This document shows, piece after piece, positions 36,317 to 46,600 of a stretch of 64,000 nt of DNA. Below the pieces are notes generated by a model. That model was not told where the DNA came from. It made no database searches and saw nothing but the letters and a program-made list of their open reading frames with translations. Source of the DNA: Daucus carota subsp. sativus (lineage: Eukaryota; Streptophyta; Magnoliopsida; Apiales; Apiaceae); NCBI RefSeq assembly GCF_001625215.2, contig NC_030386.2:37265296-37329295 (forward strand). Direction: 5' to 3'. How positions within the stretch are numbered: the first letter of the stretch is position 1; every line of letters starts with the position of its first letter. The position numbers and the translations under genes were made by a program.

Positions 36317-37540
36317 AAGAGGAAATATTATTAAAATTATGTTTTAAATAGACCCAAATAACTTAGAATAATGTTCTTTTCTCGCAAAAACAGACAATTA
36401 AGTTTACAAAGAGAAAAACGAACGACCAGCACAGCAGAAGGAAAAACGAAAAAGAAAAGAAATGTATAGGGGAAAAGGCAAGCACGCCATACACGCGCAA
36501 ACGCGAAACTTGGCTATTAAATTTAGCTCAACGAGGATCGTTGTTTTCCATCTAGAGTACTCACAATAACACCAAAAATGGAAAGTGTCACGTGATGAAT
36601 ATGAAAGGATTTGACTTGTTGCGCTGGCCGTTTTTTTGGATGGAACGAAATTCGAAAAAATTAAATGAAATTTAATAATTTTAAATATAAGTGGTCGAAA
36701 AAAATATCTATAATTTTCATTTTTTTAGATATAATATTATAAATTATTGGAACTAAAAATCCAATTCACATGTTTTGGAATAAATACTATACCACTTTTT
36801 CATCATATTTCTCTACGATATTCATCATAAAAAATTTAATTTCATTCATATTTATTCACTATTTTCTCGTATCTTCTTCATCAAATCTTTTTACAATTTT
36901 TTTATTGCATTCTCTAATCATTACATTCCCTCCGATTAAATGCAATTTTAGCACCGGCAGAACGAAAAAGTCGATATAATAATAGATTGCTCGATTTTGA
37001 AAATCAGACATGGTTTAGCATTGATGTTACATATAATAACAATAATTTTTTTATCAAAAAATATGTAAAAAAACTGTTCATTAAATCTAAAAATAGTATT
37101 TGTGAATAATAATCTTTTACTAAAAACTACTTTAGACAAAGCAAAAAAAGTTGGAAAGTTATTACAGATTCCACCATTAACAAAAATATTATATTATATT
37201 ATATTATAACTCGGAACATGCAAATATCAAAAATCATAAAACAAATTTCTGATTATGCAACATCCTTGACCACTCCCAAACAAAACCTAAAACTAATTTT
37301 AAATATTATTGATTTTTAACTTAAAATCATGATTCATAGAAGTAAATTTTAATGATTTTAGCAATAGAAGTGATTTTAGTATAGTCGGGCCCATAGGTAG
37401 ACAAAAGTTAGCCAGCAAGCACACAGCTAGGGCCTAGGGGCCCCGGAGAGACATGGGATGGCTTCAATTTCTTGCATTATTAATCGGATTCAGTTATTAC
37501 TGTAGTTATTATTATTACACCTTCTCTTTATCGTACCACA
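36317..37540. other. Upstream region of the first CBF gene
   Basis: No gene is seen. It includes the distal CGCG-containing block at 36489-36500 that recurs upstream of the other two CBF genes, and AT-rich sequence with short open frames. Confidence 0.5.
36489..36500 (+). promoter_or_regulatory. Shared distal CBF block (copy 1)
   Basis: ATACACGCGCAA within AGCACGCCATACACGCGCAA, followed by ACGCGAAACT. The same 12-mer occurs upstream of each of the other two CBF genes. It contains a CGCG core that calmodulin-binding CAMTA factors can bind. Confidence 0.55.
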
Positions 37541-37548
37541 CACCCGTT

Positions 37549-37554
37549 CCGCGT
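37549..37554 (+). promoter_or_regulatory. CCGCGT (CM2-like) box, CBF gene 1
   Basis: CCGCGT, 178 bp upstream of the ATG and 42 bp upstream of the TATA box, in the context TTCCGCGTCCGAAACAC. In Arabidopsis a CCGCGT motif (CM2) in the CBF2 promoter is bound by CAMTA3. Confidence 0.6.
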
Positions 37555-37595
37555 CCGAAACACACTCACTCCACATCCTCTCTTCTCAACATACT

Positions 37596-37603
37596 TATAA
37601 ATA
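37596..37603 (+). promoter_or_regulatory. TATA box, CBF gene 1
   Basis: TATAAATA, 131 bp upstream of the start codon, equivalent in sequence to the box of the second CBF gene. Confidence 0.65.
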
Positions 37604-37726
37604 CTCCCTTCCACTTGACTTGACCAACTCACAATCTAAGTTTCAACACTCTCACTCACACTCTCCTACACACAAACAAGTCTCTGCTTTTCCCACACAA
37701 CTAGTTTTCACTTGCAAATTCATTTA

Positions 37727-38506
37727 ATGGATCACTTTTTCTCGTACTCCACCTCATCTTACTCGGCCCCGCCTCAAGACCCATATAACTACTCATCCTA
37801 CCCCACCTCATCTTACTCGGCCCCACCTCAAGATCCATGTCACTACTCATCCTACCCCGATTCCTCATTCCCCACAGAAACCACAGGCAATGCCTATGGC
37901 ATTGGCAATGCCAGTGACCAGCCTGTTCACATTCCTGGTGACGAAGTCTTGCTAGCCTCCAGTAACCCGAAAAAACGCGACGGAAGGAAGAAATTCAAGG
38001 AGACACGCCACCCTGTTTACCGAGGAGTGAGGAGCAGGAATCCTGATAAATGGGTTTCTGAGGTCAGGGAACCAAATAAAAACACAAGAATCTGGCTAGG
38101 AACTTTTCCCACAGCTGAAATGGCTGCGCGGGCTCATGATGTTGCAGCCATCGCGCTTAGGGGCCGAGGTGCCTGCCTTAATTTCGCGGACTCTGCTTGG
38201 AGGCTGCCTGTTCCAGCTTCTACCAATGCCAAGGACATTCAGAAGGCTGCAGCTGAGGCCGCCGAGGCCTTCAGGCCACAAGAGAATGACAATGCAGCAG
38301 AGAGAACAAGTCCGGAGGAGACATATGCATCGCAAGCAAATGAGGTGGCGTACATGGATGAAGAGGCCTTGTTTGCGACGCCTGAGTACATTAACAGCAT
38401 GGCACAGGGGATGATGCTTTCTCCCCCGCAATTCGCGCAGAGTGACATGTACTATGGGAATGATGACATGGACTCTGTTACTGATATGTCTCTGTGGAAT
38501 TACTAA
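37727..38506 (+). CDS. CBF: CBF/DREB1 transcription factor 1
   Basis: Intronless, 259 residues, starting MDHFFSYS like its two neighbours. Residues 81-96 carry the first CBF signature ([16 protein letters not shown]). The AP2 domain spans 97-154 ([39 protein letters not shown]), and DSAWR at 155-159 is the second signature. The acidic C terminus ([20 protein letters not shown]) and the final LWNY match the CBF activation region. Residues 9-44 are an 18-residue tandem duplication ([11 protein letters not shown]...), absent from the other copies. CBFs bind CRT/DRE elements (CCGAC) and drive cold-acclimation genes. The ATG at 37727 was chosen because all three paralogues begin at this Met. First of a head-to-tail tandem array. 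Confidence 0.95.
   Translation: MDHFFSYSTSSYSAPPQDPYNYSSYPTSSYSAPPQDPCHYSSYPDSSFPTETTGNAYGIGNASDQPVHIPGDEVLLASSNPKKRDGRKKFKETRHPVYRGVRSRNPDKWVSEVREPNKNTRIWLGTFPTAEMAARAHDVAAIALRGRGACLNFADSAWRLPVPASTNAKDIQKAAAEAAEAFRPQENDNAAERTSPEETYASQANEVAYMDEEALFATPEYINSMAQGMMLSPPQFAQSDMYYGNDDMDSVTDMSLWNY
37751..37858 (+). repeat. 54-bp in-frame tandem duplication in CBF gene 1
   Basis: Two units, 37751-37804 and 37805-37858, each coding [11 protein letters not shown] plus seven residues (YNYSSYP or CHYSSYP). A handful of base differences indicates recent origin. Confidence 0.88.
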
Positions 38507-39427
38507 TGGGATCAAGATTATGCATATTTTATCTAATTTTCTGTATGTGTAATATACTAATATGTAAGCTGTAGGCTCAGAAGTGTGGTTTTGCAATATT
38601 GTTTTATTTAAAGTTGTTTTTTTACACTTAGTTTTTCTGTATAGGCTCCGGCAAGTTGGATAGTGTGATATCAATATATAAACTTCTTTGCAAACCACTT
38701 TTGTTGAAATTAGGTATCATGCAGAGCTCTCCACCACAATTCTATATTATGTTCGACATCGATGAAAAGACGTATCATAGGACACCCTGACATGTATAGA
38801 ATTTTGTCTAGGAATTTGCCGTCTAACTCCATAACCAACACATGCATGCATATCCGACTAGCCGAGCGATCCGGCCATAATACCCCTTATTCTTTATATG
38901 AAACCAGATTACCTCATCTCTGAAAAGTTAACACAATTATTAACATCAAATTCAACAGCATAATCTCATGTATATGAGGATCTCCAAGTTGACCCTGTAA
39001 TTCTTTAATATCAAGTAATGGACTGAAATAATTTGATAAATAGCGTAATTTTTATATTGTAAGATTATAATTTATACATTACTTTGATATTAGTGAGTGG
39101 GAAATGATTTAAACTAACTAAATACTATTAATATCATTAACCTCCGGTCCTCTGTTTTGTCGAAAATGACCTCTAGTTTTTAATTTGTCTTTTGACACAT
39201 ACTTTTATGAGATTGATCATATTTCAGACCATCTTATTCGAAAATTGAAAAAAAAGTTATACGATGTCTCTTTATTGTAATGAGATTAGAACTAACAAAA
39301 AAAATAATTATTAATATATTCACAAACAGACGATAGAAAATCCTTGAAGAAAAAATCACACACCAAGAGAACAGAGGACAAAGCAAGAAGGGGGCCATGA
39401 ATTTCGGAAGAAATAAATGAGCACGTT
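38507..39427. other. Spacer between CBF genes 1 and 2
   Basis: 3' UTR of CBF gene 1 and AT-rich spacer. No further gene or clear mobile element recognised. Confidence 0.5.
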
Positions 39428-39439
39428 ATACACGCGCAA
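39428..39439 (+). promoter_or_regulatory. Shared distal CBF block (copy 2)
   Basis: ATACACGCGCAA within GAGCACGTTATACACGCGCA, 368 bp upstream of the CBF gene 2 start codon. Confidence 0.55.
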
Positions 39440-39605
39440 TGTTGTTCGTGTGAGATTTATCAGGCCAGCAGCAGTATCAGGTGGTTAGGGCTCCACAGGC
39501 ATCCCAGGAGGGTACCACATAACTTCTTCAGACACAATTCAGCTGCTATCTTCCAATCCAATCTTGTCTACTGTTATAACTGATAATTAATGTCACACCC
39601 TCATT

Positions 39606-39611
39606 CCGCGT
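39606..39611 (+). promoter_or_regulatory. CCGCGT (CM2-like) box, CBF gene 2
   Basis: CCGCGT, 190 bp upstream of the ATG, in the context CATTCCGCGTCTCAAACACA, aligning with the box in the other two CBF promoters. A TATAAATA box follows at 39674-39681. Confidence 0.6.
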
Positions 39612-39795
39612 CTCAAACACATACTCCCCTCTCATTCTAGTTATCTAAACGTCCGTACAACTCTCAGATAACTTATAAATATATCCCCTCCTCCTGATAA
39701 GACCACTCACTCACTTATTTACCTACTACTGTAGTCTTTTACATAAATTTTTCTACCCTAAACCCAACACGAATCCGAAAAATTCTCATTTATAT

Positions 39796-40515
39796 ATGGA
39801 TCATTTCTTCTCGTACTCCAGCTCATCTTACTCGGCCCCACCTCAGGATCCATACCAGTACTCAGGTCATCCGCAATCCACCTTCACCACAGGCAATGCC
39901 AGCGGCTTTGGCAATGACAATGACCAACCCATTCATATTCCAGATGAAGAAATGTCACTAGCTTCTAGTAACCCGAAGAAACGTGGTGGAAGGAAGAAGG
40001 TTCAGGAGACGCGCCACCCTGTGTACCGAGGAGTGAGGCGTAGGAATCCTGACAAGTGGGTTTCCGAAGTCAGAGAGCCAAACAAAGAATCTCGAATATG
40101 GCTTGGAACTTTCCCTACTGCTGAAATGGCTGCCCGGGCTCATGATGTCGCGGTCATTGCACTCAGAGGTCAGAATGCCTGCCTTAACTTTGCTGATTCT
40201 ACTTGGAGATTGCCAGTTCCTGCTTCTTCTGATCCCAAGGACATTCAGAAAGCCGCGGCTGAGGCAGCAGAGGCCTTCAGGCCGCAAGAGAATCACAATT
40301 CAGAGGACAGAAGTATTCCAGAGGAGACGCAGGAATTGCAAGAAAATCATGAGGGGTCGTATTTGGATGAAGAGGCCATGTTTGCAACGCCTGAGTACAT
40401 GAACAATATGGCGCAGGGGATGATGCTTCCTCCCCCTCAATTCGCGCAGAGTGACATGTACTACGGGAATGATGACATGGATTATGTTACTGACATGTCA
40501 CTCTGGAATTATTGA
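39796..40515 (+). CDS. CBF: CBF/DREB1 transcription factor 2
   Basis: Intronless, 239 residues. First signature at 60-75 ([16 protein letters not shown], with Val where the consensus has Phe) and AP2 domain at 76-133. The second signature reads DSTWR instead of DSAWR. The N terminus is shorter than in its neighbours, with one [13 protein letters not shown] unit. The C terminus is [20 protein letters not shown] and ends LWNY, like CBF gene 1, so these two are the closest pair. Same expected role as CBF gene 1: CRT/DRE-binding activator of cold-response genes. The two signature changes could alter target choice or be neutral. It carries its own TATA box and CGCG motifs, so it is probably transcribed independently. 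Confidence 0.95.
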   Translation: MDHFFSYSSSSYSAPPQDPYQYSGHPQSTFTTGNASGFGNDNDQPIHIPDEEMSLASSNPKKRGGRKKVQETRHPVYRGVRRRNPDKWVSEVREPNKESRIWLGTFPTAEMAARAHDVAVIALRGQNACLNFADSTWRLPVPASSDPKDIQKAAAEAAEAFRPQENHNSEDRSIPEETQELQENHEGSYLDEEAMFATPEYMNNMAQGMMLPPPQFAQSDMYYGNDDMDYVTDMSLWNY

Positions 40516-41014
40516 AAAAAAGGAGAACTTGCAAAAATACTAATATTTTAATATTTATTTCAAAAAATACGGTCGAAGTTGCAACTGAGATTATACCACA
40601 GTTGATTTTCAAGTCACCGGCGTTGGAAACTAGGTTCCACAGTACACCATCGTCTGTATATGTAATGTCATATGACTAGGGGATTTGCCAGTTTTGGTTC
40701 TGCTACATTTGGTTTGAGCTTGCCTGTACTTCATCCTTAACTGATGTGTAATATTCGCTTATTTGATTTGATGTGTAATGTCTTTGTGAGCTCGTTTAAA
40801 GTCAAAAATATTATCTGAATTTGCAATATCAGTTCAAATGAAAAGATTGTGTTTCTTCGGCACTGCTGCCTTCTGTTCCTCTGCGTTTTGAATCGAAAAT
40901 AGAAGAATTGAATAAATCAAAAATCAAATTTGTATCTAACAAACTCAGTTAAAAAAGAAATGGTATAAAACCCGACACAGGTAATTTTTAGAAGGACAAG
41001 AACTTGCAAAAGTA
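40516..41014. other. 3' flank of CBF gene 2
   Basis: 3' UTR and spacer; no gene or clear element recognised. Confidence 0.5.
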
Positions 41015-41269
41015 CTCTCTCCGTCCCATTTTAGTTGTCATCTTTAATTTTGTGCCGGTCAAATTGACCAAAATTTAACTCAAATTTATTAATATTTTAT
41101 CAAGTGAAAAATAAAAAAAAATATCATCGGAAATAACTTTTAATCTATTTTAAAATGTAATTTTTAGTTTTTTAAAATAATGAAAGAGTGACCTATAATC
41201 TTTGGTAAAAAATTAGTTAATTTGACTAACAAAAATAAAAATATAATAATTAAAATGAGATAAAGGGAG
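41015..41269. mobile_element. Diverged Stowaway MITE (255 bp)
   Basis: The left end CTCTCTCCGTCCCATTTTAG and right end AAAATGAGATAAAGGGAG pair imperfectly. TA at 41013-41014 and 41270-41271. Internal 'ggtcaaattgacc' and 'agttaatttgactaac' recall the family in the 24.5-25.2 kb element. It lies between CBF genes 2 and 3. Confidence 0.65.
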
Positions 41270-41343
41270 TAATAAGCAGTCCGAAAGATATTACTGTTAT
41301 TGTTTAATTTTCTCAGCCTGCGCCCAAACAGAACGAGCACGTG

Positions 41344-41355
41344 ATACACGCGCAA
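41344..41355 (+). promoter_or_regulatory. Shared distal CBF block (copy 3)
   Basis: ATACACGCGCAA within AGCACGTGATACACGCGCAA, followed by ACACGAACTCC, 925 bp upstream of the CBF gene 3 ATG. The CACGTG part also makes a G-box in this copy. Confidence 0.55.
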
Positions 41356-41369
41356 ACACGAACTCCAGT

Positions 41370-42053
41370 TGCATCATAGGCTCATAGCGTTATATCACTT
41401 GATGTCACCTGGAAACATTATTTTGGCTGCATCTCCCAAGTCAACTCAATCACCTTATTCGTTTCCGCCGTCTTTGTCAGTTCAATTTTTCGAGTATTTT
41501 AGATTAAAATATAATTTTTATTCTTTTCTCACCATATATAACTATAAATTAGTTTAAGATACTTTACAATTATCAATTTGTTCAAATTATATGTGATGAC
41601 ACTTGACAGTGGTCCTTAAAAATGATAATACGAACTGAATAGTATTTTTTTTGCTAAATAACGGAATAATATTTTCTATTACACTATACTAGAGAAATTT
41701 TATGGTTATATTGAAAATTGAAAAGAATAATAATCTGATTTATATCACGATTAGAGCAATAACTTATATAACTGAGCTTTATCTATTTATGCAAAAAGTT
41801 GATTGTACATAAAGTATAAACAGAAACTGTCTGCAAATGAAACTGAAAAGAATTGAAGACTTGTACGGTTACTGAATGTGACATAAAGAAAAGAGACGGA
41901 TCAATATGGAAGTTGCCACGGACCCACAGCTGCCAAAAAGGAAAGCACACGCATGTTTGAAATCGAGGGAACACACTAACGTAATACAGCTGGGATGGGT
42001 CTGGGTTCTACTAGAGTTGGTACTCTCCTGATTTATGGTACTGCACCCACACT
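41370..42053. other. Promoter region of CBF gene 3
   Basis: AT-rich sequence; no gene is seen. The proximal part shares short blocks with the other CBF promoters. Confidence 0.45.
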
Positions 42054-42059
42054 CCGCGT
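42054..42059 (+). promoter_or_regulatory. CCGCGT (CM2-like) box, CBF gene 3
   Basis: CCGCGT, 215 bp upstream of the ATG, in the context CACACTCCGCGTCCATAACG. A TATATATAATATAA stretch near 42134 is the likely TATA element. Confidence 0.6.
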
Positions 42060-42268
42060 CCATAACGCATTCACTCCACGTTCTAATCATGGATTCTCTA
42101 AACCTTTTTTTTATCTAACTTGGTACCTACTTGTATATATAATATAATCTCTTACCTGAGAAGTAACTCATGTTTAAGTTCCTAGAATCACTTATAAGTT
42201 ACTACGTACACAAGTCTTTCAGAATTGCCTTCTTCGTTACCTAGTTAACTTCCTTGAAAACAATACAT

Positions 42269-43051
42269 ATGGATCATTTCTTCTCGTACTCGTCCCCGCC
42301 TCTTTCCCAGGATCAGTACCACTACGCTTTTTCTGAATCGTCTTTCACCACGGAAAGCGCCCCGCCTCCACCTCAGAATCCGTACCACTACTTGGAATAT
42401 CAGTACTCAGCTTCTCCTGGATCCTCATTCACCACAGAAAGCACAGGCAGTGGCAGTGGCAGTGGCAGTGAGCCGCCTATTCAAATTCCAGATGGAGTGT
42501 TGCTAGCGTCAAGTAATCCAAAGAAACGTGGTGGAAGGAAGAAATTTCAGGAGACGCGCCACCCAGTTTACAGAGGAGTGAGGCGGAGAAACCCCAACAG
42601 GTGGGTTTCTGAGGTTAGAGAACCAAACAAGAACTCTCGAATCTGGCTTGGAACATTTCCTACTGCTGAAATGGCTGCTCGAGCTCACGATGTTGCAGCT
42701 ATTGCACTAAGAGGTCAACATGCCTGCCTTAACTTTGCCGACTCTGCATGGAGGTTGCCAGTTCCAGTTTCTTCCGGGGCCAAGGACATTCAGAAAGCTG
42801 CTGCTGAGGCAGCAGAGGCCTTCAGGCCAACAGAAAATGAATTTCCAGCAGAAACAACTCAGGGGACTTCAAAATTGCAAGAGAATGAGGTGTCCTACAT
42901 GGATGAGGAGGCCCTGTTTGGGACGCCTGAATACATTAACAATATGGCACAGGGGCTGATGCTTCCTCCCCCTCAACTTGTGCAAAGTGAAATGTATTAT
43001 GGGAATGATGACATGGAAGCCGCTAGCGACCTGTCTTTATGGAGTTTTTAA
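42269..43051 (+). CDS. CBF: CBF/DREB1 transcription factor 3
   Basis: Intronless, 260 residues. First CBF signature at 84-99 ([16 protein letters not shown]), AP2 domain at 100-157 ([20 protein letters not shown]; note NRWV where the others have DKWV), and DSAWR at 158-162. The N terminus is distinct: proline-rich ([12 protein letters not shown]) with a short Gly-Ser run (GSGSGSGSE). The C terminus is [20 protein letters not shown] and ends LWSF instead of LWNY. It is the most diverged of the three, which fits an older duplication. Expected role as for the other CBFs. It is convergent with the ValRS gene, whose stop codon lies about 575 bp away. Confidence 0.95.
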   Translation: MDHFFSYSSPPLSQDQYHYAFSESSFTTESAPPPPQNPYHYLEYQYSASPGSSFTTESTGSGSGSGSEPPIQIPDGVLLASSNPKKRGGRKKFQETRHPVYRGVRRRNPNRWVSEVREPNKNSRIWLGTFPTAEMAARAHDVAAIALRGQHACLNFADSAWRLPVPVSSGAKDIQKAAAEAAEAFRPTENEFPAETTQGTSKLQENEVSYMDEEALFGTPEYINNMAQGLMLPPPQLVQSEMYYGNDDMEAASDLSLWSF

Positions 43052-43625
43052 TTTTGACTAACAACTCTACTAGTATAGGATCGGATGTGCCTACTGCCAA
43101 GTTGCCCTTTCTAGACGCTAAAAAAAATAGTGTCCTCTCTAAAAAAAGAACTGCCAAGTCTTAACTTTAGTAATCTACAAGCATGTGTAATATAGATCCA
43201 GACAAGTGTGAAATTTTATATGCACTTAATTTGCATCCATACAAGATGATTAAAATTTTCTTTATGCTTCCATCCAGCTTGAGCAACGTTAATTGATATG
43301 TGCTATGTTGGTCATATTCATAACAAAATTCCTACAGGCTCTTGTGGGGCAAAAGACCGTAAAAGTAAATACACGCATGATTGGCTTATACAGTAAAGAA
43401 CGGTATTGAGTACCCAATCAATTGACAGGATATAGTATGAATTATAATAAAATACTGGTTTCCGAAACAGGAAGTCACAGAAGATCAATTCCCTAATCAC
43501 AGCTAAACACAATCAAAACAATGTCAGGATAATAATATATGTATAGTTTCCAGAGACTTGCCTCTTAAGGGATTTGCTGATATTACACTGCCAATGACAA
43601 AGCAATATGCATGCTCAAACAATTA
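43052..43625. other. Convergent 3' region between CBF gene 3 and ValRS
   Basis: Holds the 3' UTRs of the plus-strand CBF and the minus-strand ValRS gene. No other feature recognised. Confidence 0.5.
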
Positions 43626-46600
43626 CTAGTTACCATTTCCACCATTTTCTGATGCATCAGTTGCCTTTCCTAATCGCTGGGTGGCATCTTCACAAAGAGA
43701 AAGTTGTTGCATGAGCATTTCAAGCCTGGCCTGATCCTCTTCACGGACATGTCTTGGAGCGTTTTGCTGGTAGCCGGAAGCGCCCATCATTTTGTTCAGG
43801 TTATCACATTGCCTACAAAGATCAAACTAATTTAATCCACTGTGCAAAAAATATAAGGAAATAAGAGAGATTTACATCAACAGAAAATTTGTGTTTCAAG
43901 AGATTATATAGTCACCCTTAACTTTGTTCACAAGAAAAAAGAACCCACACCTTTGACAGTACAAAGTATGCTGAACAGAATTTTTCTGACAACATAAATT
44001 ATAAAGTAACCATAGATGCATGTTTTCCATGCCTCTAAATACACATAGCTTCTTATTTTACTTTATTTTGTTTTTGACAATTTATCATTACTAATACACA
44101 GTATCATCTCATTTGTTCTACAAAAGCCTGTGTAAACTGCAATGCTATTGATTAGCTCCGTAAATCGTAATCACCACAAAAGTCATTAAGAATCCATTCA
44201 ATTTAGTCAGGTCCTACACTTATAATGTAGGATGTGTGCAAACTGTTTTTAGTTGCCAACTTCATGCAGTAAAATAAATCTTGTAACCACAAAACTTATA
44301 AGCAAGATATCTCTTCCAATTGCCTACAGTCTGCTACTAACAAGTAACAAGTCTCCAAGGTTACCATCATAAGGAGAATGACACATGTCTAGACTAACTT
44401 ATACTGTCTTGATTTATAAGAGGAAGAAGAAAATCACACATGCAAAAACAAGTTCTCTCAACTTCTGGAGCCAATTGTTATCAGGGTTAATCTAGGACCA
44501 CACTTGATATTCAGTTCCAGTGACTGAGTGCAGACACATATACATGGTATTTGAGATCCGCGGGATTATAGAAAGGATTTAAATAATCATATTCATAAGC
44601 ATGTAAATTAAACCTCGATAAATGAATACCCATGGAGAGGTAAAAACTACACTTCCCTATTATTTCAGGACATGACAAATTTATTCATTTATCTATGTTC
44701 TACTGTACACCTACAGACTGAAAGTTTAACAAAAACGGATATAATGCAAATTTAGGAGAGTAGAAAAGTGATGATGAGATTTCAAATGTGAATAGGTAAC
44801 TAATTTTCTTGTTGATATAGGCTGTAGTTTTGTAAAGAAATTCTGAAAAAACAACTATGAGAAAATTAATATACCAATATGATTTGGCAGTACCAATAAC
44901 TTGATGAAAAAACCAAATATAGTACCACAGGATATATACATTTACATAGCTAAAATGCAAGTGTTCCAGTAACAACTCAGAAATTTTTCACGTGTTTCTA
45001 TACTTTTATATATGCCATTTGGATCCATTTTCTTACTCAGAACTAAAGCTGACGAGAATTGAAGTATCAACATAACGAGAAAGTCATATACTACTTTCCG
45101 GAATCAAAAATTATCTCCGTGGTTTTAGTATAAGAAAATAGATTTTATCCAGAGACCCACATCACCAAGGTCCAGGGAACGTACAATGTACACAGTCTTA
45201 CCCTTCAGTTCATAGAGGTGGTCTCCAAGTTTTAATTACCTAACCTAAATAATGGCAAGTAGACAGTTGCCATCGAGATAAACAACCACCTTACATAGTG
45301 TTAGGCTGTTAGCACATGATTAGTATACAGAGCAAAAGACACACTAAAAAATCCTCAAAATTCCGAACTTAAAACTTGAGGATCCACCAACCAAAAGGTT
45401 ATTTGTGCAGCTAATTTTTTATAATATACTTCGCAGACAACCAAATCTCCAGAACACTCTCTTCGCTTTTGTGATCTATTAAAGTTTGTGTCGTGAAAAA
45501 GATGTTTAATATTGATGGTTTTAGACTTTTAGCTTTCAAGTTCTTCTCAAGAGAATTCTTCAACAGAAACCTCAATTCACGAGATATTGGTACCATTGAC
45601 CTCTACTTTAACATAACTAAGTTTAAAATATCTAAAGCATTTTCACAGACACAAGTTACTGTTTTTTAGTAAAAGCAACGGTTATCCTCTGATATTGCAC
45701 ATGCATTCAACAAAGAATAAAACAAACATTCAGCATAAAGATGGTACTCACTTCTGTATCTCCTCCATCTTTTTCTTTAGCTTCTCAAGTTCAGCTTCGA
45801 CATTAATATTTCCTTGAAGCTTTAAGTAGACAGAAAGGTTTTCGTTTACTATAGATACTGAACACCCGGCTGGAGGATCATCATTCTGGCGCAGCACCTG
45901 GCAAACAAAATTCAAGGATTAAATGAAAAGATCTACAATAACAAAAAGGTAATTGCTCCAACCATTAGCCTCAACCATGCAAGACACATGCTATCACCGT
46001 TAAAGGCAGAGGTTGACGAAGAATTATATAGACTGCGAGGCATTTTTTTCGCAGGTAAAGGAAAGTTTAAAGTACACTATATATTTAAATTTTAAAGTAC
46101 TAGCTAGTATACCTTGCGATTCACTAGTTATTTTTAGTATATATTATTTTACTATTTATAAAGAACTGAATCATAAAATGTCTAAGAGATTTGTTTAAAT
46201 TAGAATATTAATATGTTTTAAATCTAAATTGGTTGTTCAAATAATTTGGGCCACCATTACATATTTTGAAAATAAGTAGAACATAAGTTTATAATTCATG
46301 AGGTCGGTAACACCAATCAAGTACCAAAGCCCAAAGACCGACTACCACACTTTTAATATCCCAACTTTAATAAAACAATTGTAATGTAGGTAATTTATTA
46401 ATTTTGGTCAGGAATGTAGATAATATATTTTAACAATAACAAAAACGTAAAAAAAGCATATAGCAATATTTGAATATATGGATAAAATCATACAGAGTTT
46501 AAAATTTACAAATATATATATAAACAAATAATTAAGCGAATCGAATGAAGATGGCGGAAATCCACGAGTGCAAAAGAGATGAAGACCAGACTTGGTGCTT

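Noticed and set aside
38096-38698. 200-codon antisense open frame over CBF gene 1
   Set aside because: It is the shadow of the GC-richer CBF coding strand; the same antisense opening appears over CBF gene 2 (39958-40296), and it has no domain or promoter.
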